From Desulfarculus sp. (GTDB lineage: Bacteria > Desulfobacterota > Desulfarculia > Desulfarculales > Desulfarculaceae), in NCBI GenBank assembly GCA_020216805.1, contig JAIWNN010000117.1:1-10000 (forward strand): a DNA stretch of 10,000 bases, given 5' to 3'. Position 1 is the first letter of the stretch. Every line of letters starts with the position of its first letter. Position numbers and translations under genes: made by a program. The notes under the pieces were generated by a model, which did no database searches, was not told the DNA's origin, and saw only the letters and a list, made by a program, of their open reading frames with translations. Shown here piece after piece: positions 6,161-10,000 of the stretch.

Positions 6161-7690
6161 CTAACGCCCCAGGCGGCGGCGGAGGAGGCGGTAGCGGGTG
6201 GGAAGCTTGTCGAGCTGGTCCTTGGCCTTGAGCCAGGGTGTGGCGATGGGGTTGACGGCCTTGGCCTGGTAGAGGCCGTTTTCCAGGTTGAGCAGGACGC
6301 TGGCCCCGGCCTCGGGCAGGCGGTTGGGGGGAGCCTGGGCCAGGGTTTGCCAGCCGGCCTGGGTCCGGACCATGACCAACCCCAGGGGGGCGGGGAAGCC
6401 CTGGGGCGGGGTGTGCAGGATGGTGGAGGCCAGAACCCGGCCCAAGGTCTGGCCGGGCGGGGGCTCGGGCCGGCGAGGGGCGGCCGAGGCCAGGGGCAGG
6501 TCGTAGAGGGGCTGCCAGACCCCCTTGGGCTGCCAGGCCCGGGTGGCCGGGGCCAGGATGGTGACCAGGTTGTTGTTGCCCAGGCCGCCGATGGACTGGG
6601 TCAGGGCCACGCGCGGCGGGCGAGGCAGCCGGCGGCTGGAGTCCACCTGGCCGGTGAGCAGCCAGTGGGCCTCCACCACCTGGGCCAACCCAGAGGCCCC
6701 CACCGGGTGGCCCCGGGCCTTGAGTCCGCCGGAGGGGTTCAGGGGGATGCTCCCCTCCGGACCGGTGAGGCCGTCGCGGGCGGCGCGCCAGCCGGTGCCG
6801 GGGGGGAAAAAGCCTAGGTCCTCGCTGCCGATGATCTCGAACATGGTGAAGGCGTCGTGGATCTCGGCGAAGTCCACCTCGGCCGGGTTGATCCGGGCCA
6901 TGGCGTAGGCCTGGGCGGCGGCCTGACGAGTGGAGTTGAAGCTGACCAGGCTGCCCCGGCTGGTGAGCGCGGCGCTGTCGGTGGCGTGCCCCACCCCCAC
7001 GATGCGCACCTGGCCCTGGACGCTGGAAAGCACCACCGCCGCCGCGCCGTCGGTGATGGGAGCGCAATCGTAGATGCCCAGGGGTTCGGCCACCATGCGG
7101 GCGGCGGCGTGGTCGTCCAGGGTGATGGCCTTCTGGAACTGGGCCAGGGGGTTCAAGGCCCCCCGGGCGTGATTCTTGACCGCCACCGCGCCCAGGGCGT
7201 CGCGCAACTGGTCCTCCTCCAGACCGTGGGCGCGGGCGTAGGCCCGGGCCACCAGGGCGGCCAGGGCTGGCATCGAGGCCCCGTAGCGGCGTTCGCTGGG
7301 AGCGATGACCTCGGCCAGGACCCGGGTGGCGGCGGCGGTGTCCAGGCCGGTCATCTTTTCCCCGGCCACCACCAGGGCGCTCTGCTTGTAGCCGCTGGCC
7401 ACGGCGTAAAAGGCGCTCTCCAGCACCCCGGCCCCGGTGGAGCTGGCGGTCTCCACCCGGAAGCCGGCCGCTCCCATCAGGCCCAGGCGGTCGGCCAGGG
7501 CCACCGGCAAATTGCCCTCGCCGGTGAACTCCTCGGCGTTCATCACCCCCAGGTAGAGGGCGTCCACCTGTTTCTGGTCGGCCTGCTCCATGGCCGCGGC
7601 GGCCGCCTGGGCCAGCAGGTCCATCAACTTGTGGCGGGAGCGGCCAAAGGGGGTCATGGCCGCCCCGGCGATGAGCACCGGACTGGGCAT
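6161..7690 (-). CDS. Thiolase-like protein fused to C-terminal DUF35 OB-fold domain, catalytic Cys replaced by Ser
   Basis: A 509-residue protein. Residues 5-383 have the fold signature of SCP2/archaeal-type thiolases: AEIHDAF with His278, SGGLKARGHPVGASG with His328, ITDGAAAVVL, and GGLGNNNLV. In relatives the nucleophilic Cys lies in a motif like VExACASG; here it reads VETASSTGAG, placing Ser83 at that position. Residues about 416-480 (GRVLASTILHTPPQGFPAPLG and following) match the OB-fold part of DUF35 proteins, which normally are separate partners of such thiolases; the zinc-ribbon part is absent. Known complexes pair these proteins in CoA-ester channelling, for example in archaeal acetoacetyl-CoA synthesis and BbsAB of toluene degradation. 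With Cys absent, it may be a non-thiolytic or scaffold protein. The ATG at 7690 has GAGG 8 bases upstream; a TTG at 7696 is too close to that site. A palindrome lies 43 bp upstream. Confidence 0.86.
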   Translation of the reverse strand: MPSPVLIAGAAMTPFGRSRHKLMDLLAQAAAAAMEQADQKQVDALYLGVMNAEEFTGEGNLPVALADRLGLMGAAGFRVETASSTGAGVLESAFYAVASGYKQSALVVAGEKMTGLDTAAATRVLAEVIAPSERRYGASMPALAALVARAYARAHGLEEDQLRDALGAVAVKNHARGALNPLAQFQKAITLDDHAAARMVAEPLGIYDCAPITDGAAAVVLSSVQGQVRIVGVGHATDSAALTSRGSLVSFNSTRQAAAQAYAMARINPAEVDFAEIHDAFTMFEIIGSEDLGFFPPGTGWRAARDGLTGPEGSIPLNPSGGLKARGHPVGASGLAQVVEAHWLLTGQVDSSRRLPRPPRVALTQSIGGLGNNNLVTILAPATRAWQPKGVWQPLYDLPLASAAPRRPEPPPGQTLGRVLASTILHTPPQGFPAPLGLVMVRTQAGWQTLAQAPPNRLPEAGASVLLNLENGLYQAKAVNPIATPWLKAKDQLDKLPTRYRLLRRRLGR

Positions 7691-7732
7691 GGGCAAGACC
7701 TCGCGCTACTACGCCCTGCTGAAGGCCAGGCC

Positions 7733-7753
7733 GAACCAATCAAAAAATGGTTC
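7733..7753. promoter_or_regulatory. Palindromic operator candidate upstream of the thiolase-like gene
   Basis: GAACCA and TGGTTC form a perfect 6-bp inverted repeat separated by 9 AT-rich bases (ATCAAAAAA). It sits 43-63 bp upstream of the leftward ATG at 7690, the expected place for a repressor site near a promoter. Its size suits TetR- or GntR-type dimers that often control acyl-CoA genes, but no regulator gene is nearby and the assignment is inferred from symmetry alone. Confidence 0.35.
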
Positions 7754-7978
7754 ACGGCCACGGGATGGACCAAGGCAGGTCCGCCGGACGCGGCAACGCC
7801 CGTCCTCCCGGGCCCAAACGCGGTGTTGCCCGGCCGACGGGCGATCCAGGCCAGGGACGGCCCTGATCGTCCCTTTTATTAGTCTGCGTCAGGAAGCCGC
7901 GCGGGGCAAGGAGCTTTGGACTTGACCACCGTCGGCCCTGGGCCCAGACTGAGACCTATATCCCTTGCGGAGGGGCGC
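7754..7978. other. Divergent intergenic interval with interleaved inverted repeats
   Basis: This is the rest of the 288-bp gap between two divergent genes. GGACC/GGTCC (7767-7771, 7778-7782) forms a small hairpin. GGCAAC (7792-7797) can pair with GTTGCC (7825-7830), while GCCCGTC (7798-7804) can pair with GACGGGC (7836-7842); the order is interleaved, as in an H-type pseudoknot. A short AT patch, CCTTTTATTAG, lies at 7872-7882, but no matching promoter pair was found. The ribosome site for the rightward gene is GGAGG at 7969-7973. Confidence 0.3.
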
Positions 7979-8668
7979 GTGAACACCAGCCAGATCATCG
8001 GCCGGGCCAAGGCCACGGCCCGGGCCTTCGTGGCTCAGGGCAAAGACGAGGTGCGGCTGCCGGTCTTCGACTACGAGGACTGGCGCGAGGTTTACCAGAA
8101 GCCGGCCCAGGGGTCCTCGCTGACCGAATTCCGTCAGCAGACCCGGCTCAACTGGTACCTGATGACCTACCTGCGCGAGATGAACGTGGAGGTGATCCCG
8201 GTGCCGGTGCGAGCCGACGCCTTCCTGGCCTGGGCCCAAGCCACCAGCCACGAGCTCAAGGACGGCCACGAGCTGGCCCACGCGGTGGGCGAGTACGTCA
8301 ACGACATGCTGGTGCTGCCCTCGGCCTGCCGACACAAGGACCCGCTGGATGGCGTCCTGCCCGGCCAGGGCCCGCCCCTGGCCACCCTTACCATCTATGG
8401 CGAGAACCCCGCGGAGCCGGAGGTGATGGGGGTGGCCATCCACCGGCCCGACGGCCAGGTGCTGGCCAGCCTGGAGATTCTGGCCGCCGATCACAGCCCG
8501 GACCAGGCCTGGCAGGAAGCCGGCCGCTTCCTGGACCGCTGGCATCCGGCCAAGGTCTTCCACGACCGCACCGTGCGGCGTCCGGAATTCTGCTCCGACT
8601 GCAACTCCCTGCTGATCAGCTTGGCCTCGCCGGCGGACATCCAGGCCAGCGACATCGCCAAGCACTGA
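7979..8668 (+). CDS. Hypothetical soluble protein with HExxHxxG and CxxC motifs
   Basis: I do not recognise the family with confidence. The protein has 229 residues, no signal peptide and no membrane segment. Two features stand out: GHELAHAVGEYVND, which contains HExxHxxG (His97, Glu98, His101, Gly104), and EFCSDCN near the C-terminus (Cys205, Cys208). HExxH is the zinc-binding signature of zincin peptidases, but the third ligand expected in metzincins (H or D three residues after Gly) is Val here, and nothing else resembles a peptidase, so it may be coincidental. The middle (TLTIYGENPAEPEVMGVAIH) looks like beta strands. The start is GTG, chosen because GGAGG lies 5 bases upstream at 7969-7973; an in-frame TTG at 7916 would add 21 residues without a well-spaced site. 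It diverges from the thiolase-like gene and ends before strong hairpins. Confidence 0.75.
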   Translation: MNTSQIIGRAKATARAFVAQGKDEVRLPVFDYEDWREVYQKPAQGSSLTEFRQQTRLNWYLMTYLREMNVEVIPVPVRADAFLAWAQATSHELKDGHELAHAVGEYVNDMLVLPSACRHKDPLDGVLPGQGPPLATLTIYGENPAEPEVMGVAIHRPDGQVLASLEILAADHSPDQAWQEAGRFLDRWHPAKVFHDRTVRRPEFCSDCNSLLISLASPADIQASDIAKH

Positions 8669-8732
8669 CCGCGCCCGGTCCCTCGACGCCGCCTCTGGCA
8701 TGGCGCGGGCGATAGGCGGGCGGAGCGGCAGG

Positions 8733-8759
8733 GGGCGGGGTTGGCCCCGCCCTTGTATT
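8733..8759 (+). terminator. Intrinsic-type terminator of the preceding gene
   Basis: A perfect 8-bp stem, GGGCGGGG (8733-8740) with CCCCGCCC (8745-8752), closes a TTGG loop and is followed by TTGTATT, a modest T-rich tail for rightward transcription. It stands 65 bp past the stop of the rightward gene. Confidence 0.65.
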
Positions 8760-8777
8760 GGGGCCGGCGACGGCCCC
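8760..8777 (-). terminator. Second hairpin, GCGA tetraloop, possible leftward terminator
   Basis: GGGGCCG (8760-8766) and CGGCCCC (8771-8777) form a perfect 7-bp stem with a GCGA loop, a stable GNRA-type tetraloop in rightward RNA. It lies 21 bp past the response regulator stop and directly abuts the previous hairpin. In the leftward direction it is followed by AATACAAG, so there is no U-tract. Together the two hairpins probably insulate the convergent genes. Confidence 0.45.
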
Positions 8778-8797
8778 GTCCCGCCTCCCGGCCCCGC

Positions 8798-9466
8798 CTA
8801 GCCCTCCCAAAGCTGGGGATCGATGATCCCGATGCGCACCGCGTACTTGACCACGTCCAGCCGGTCCCTGAGCCCCAGCTTCTTCATGATGTTGGTGCGG
8901 TGCTTCTCCACCGTCTTGGGGCTGACGCAGAGCACCTCGGCGATCTGGTTGGTGGAGTTGCCCTCGGCCACCAGGCGGAAAATCTGCTGCTCGCGCTCGC
9001 TCAAAAGGTCGTAGCCCCGCACCGCCGGGGTCTCCCGCCGGCTGTCCAGGTAGGCCCCCACCACCTCGGCCTCGATCTTCGACGACAGAAAGTATTCCCC
9101 CCGGTGGGCGGCCCGCACCGCCGCCAGCACGTCCTGGACCGGCGAGGCCTTGAGCACGTAGGCCAGGGCCCCGGAGGAGAGCACCTGGCGCACGAAGTTC
9201 TCCTTGCCATGCATGGTCAACACCACGATCTGGCAGCTGGGCACCGCCTCCTTGATCAGCCCGGCCGCCTCCAGGCCGCTGACCCCCGGCATGGCGATGT
9301 CCAGCACGATCACGTCGGGCTTCAACGCCTTGACCTTCTCCAGGGCCTCGCGCCCGTCGCCGGCCTCGCCCACTACCTCCAGGTCGGGCTGGTCGGCCAT
9401 CAATTGCCGCAGGCCGGAACGCACCACGGCATGGTCGTCGGCGATCAACACCCGGATCTTGTTCAT
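8798..9466 (-). CDS. NarL/LuxR-family response regulator
   Basis: A 222-residue DNA-binding response regulator. The receiver domain (4-118) has the acidic pair Asp10/Asp11, the phosphoacceptor Asp56 in VIVLDIAMPG, Thr84 and Lys106 (YVLKA), all intact. The LuxR-type helix-turn-helix (about 153-213) shows LSEREQQIFRLVAEGNS, IAEVLCVSPKTVEKH and NIMKKLGL. Phosphorylation by the partner kinase is expected to promote dimerisation and promoter binding; the target genes are unknown. The ATG is preceded by a GGGAGG-type site and overlaps the stop of the upstream kinase gene in an ATGA, so the two are translationally coupled and almost certainly form one two-component system. Its end is insulated from the convergent hypothetical gene by paired hairpins. 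Confidence 0.96.
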   Translation of the reverse strand: MNKIRVLIADDHAVVRSGLRQLMADQPDLEVVGEAGDGREALEKVKALKPDVIVLDIAMPGVSGLEAAGLIKEAVPSCQIVVLTMHGKENFVRQVLSSGALAYVLKASPVQDVLAAVRAAHRGEYFLSSKIEAEVVGAYLDSRRETPAVRGYDLLSEREQQIFRLVAEGNSTNQIAEVLCVSPKTVEKHRTNIMKKLGLRDRLDVVKYAVRIGIIDPQLWEG

Positions 9467-9999
9467 GCTCCCTCCCCCGCCGGGTTCCGTCCCCCCGTCT
9501 CTTCCGTTTCCCGCGCAGAAGCGGCCTGCTCCACCGGTAGGTCGGCCCGGATCACCACGCCCTTGCCCGGGGCGGAGCGGATGTCCAGCCGCCCGCCCAC
9601 GCTGGCCACCCGCTCGCGCATGCCGATCAGGCCGATGCCGCCCTTGAGCGGGGCGGTCAGGTTGGACGCGGCCCCGGCCACGAAGCCCACCCCGTCGTCC
9701 TTGAGCATCAGGATCACCCGGGGGTGGCTGTAGGTGAGCTGCACCGACACCCGCTTGGCCCGCGAGTGCTTGGCCACGTTGTTCAAACCTTCCTGTAGCA
9801 AACGATACAAGACGATTTCCAGGCGCGGGTCAAGCCGGGGCTTGACCGCGAAGCCCACCGCCGAGAATTCCACCTCCAGGTCCGGCCAACGCTTCTGGAA
9901 CTCCTTGACGTACCATTCCATGGCCGAGACCAGGCCCAGATGGTCCAGCATGTCCGGCCGCAAGTCGCTGCTGATCTGGCGGATGTCGTCGGCCAGGCC
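9463..9999 (-). CDS. NarL/DegS-type sensor histidine kinase, C-terminal part (runs off window)
   Basis: Only the last 178 residues are in the window; the frame stays open to the right edge, so the start, sensor region and phosphoacceptor His are outside. The visible part opens with the end of a HisKA_3 dimerisation domain (ADDIRQISSDLRPDMLDHLG), typical of kinases that pair with NarL-family regulators. A compact HATPase domain follows: LLQEGLNNVAKHS (N box), KDDGVGF (G1) and GGIGLIGMRERV (G2). No residue expected for ATP binding is missing. The C-terminal tail is short and polar. The stop overlaps the ATG of the response regulator by ATGA, fixing its partner. The apparent internal start at 9963 is a TTG inside the conserved LRPDMLD helix and is not the real start. 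Confidence 0.93.
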   Translation of the reverse strand, partial: GLADDIRQISSDLRPDMLDHLGLVSAMEWYVKEFQKRWPDLEVEFSAVGFAVKPRLDPRLEIVLYRLLQEGLNNVAKHSRAKRVSVQLTYSHPRVILMLKDDGVGFVAGAASNLTAPLKGGIGLIGMRERVASVGGRLDIRSAPGKGVVIRADLPVEQAASARETEETGGRNPAGEGA

Positions 10000-10000
10000 C

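Noticed and set aside
6036..7739. A 567-codon - strand frame overlapping the thiolase-like gene
   Set aside because: It overlaps the thiolase-like frame on the same strand and gives an Arg/Gly/Pro-rich protein without motifs.
7916..7978. An in-frame TTG start 21 codons upstream of the HExxHxxG protein
   Set aside because: The ribosome-site spacing is poor, and GGAGG before the GTG at 7979 is better placed.

Overview
The window is a GC-rich (about 70 % by eye, not counted) stretch of bacterial chromosome. Three things point to an anaerobic or syntrophic Desulfobacterota (former Deltaproteobacteria) lineage: a soluble multi-PAS histidine kinase with a dinucleotide-fold N-terminus and a Cys-rich PAS domain, a thiolase fused to a DUF35 OB-fold, and a lone acyltransferase (E2/CAT-fold) domain. 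This assignment is inference from protein style; no marker gene is present. I see no phage, transposase, CRISPR array, rRNA or tRNA gene.

Layout, left to right. (1) 1-115: a very strong compound hairpin and a related repeat arm, just past the end of a leftward operon. (2) 116-2839, leftward: a 763-residue cytoplasmic sensor kinase (Rossmann-like domain, three PAS domains, HisKA, HATPase) followed 21 bp later by a FlK-type hotdog thioesterase. (3) 2840-3004: a divergent intergenic region holding a near-ideal G-quadruplex motif. (4) 3005-5137, rightward: a 184-residue protein of unknown function, a second G-quadruplex motif, and a 10-TM membrane protein resembling polysaccharide polymerases/GT-C enzymes. 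(5) 5198-5884, leftward: a stand-alone E2/chloramphenicol-acetyltransferase-fold protein with a degenerate HxxxD motif, behind an AT-richer promoter patch. (6) 6161-7690, leftward: a thiolase-DUF35 fusion whose nucleophilic Cys position appears to be Ser. A palindrome that could be an operator lies upstream. (7) 7979-8668, rightward: an unrecognised soluble protein with HExxHxxG and CxxC motifs. (8) 8733-8777: two perfect back-to-back hairpins between convergent genes. (9) 8798 to the right edge, leftward: a NarL/LuxR response regulator, translationally coupled (ATGA overlap) to an upstream NarL-type histidine kinase that runs off the window.

How they work together. Two signalling modules bracket a mixed metabolic/envelope region. 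The acyl-CoA theme recurs (hotdog thioesterase, thiolase-like protein, acyltransferase-fold protein), but each is in its own transcription unit. In two of them the canonical catalytic residue is changed, so enzyme activity should not be assumed. The NarL-type kinase/regulator pair is a self-contained two-component system. The PAS kinase has no partner regulator in view; its only operon mate is the thioesterase.
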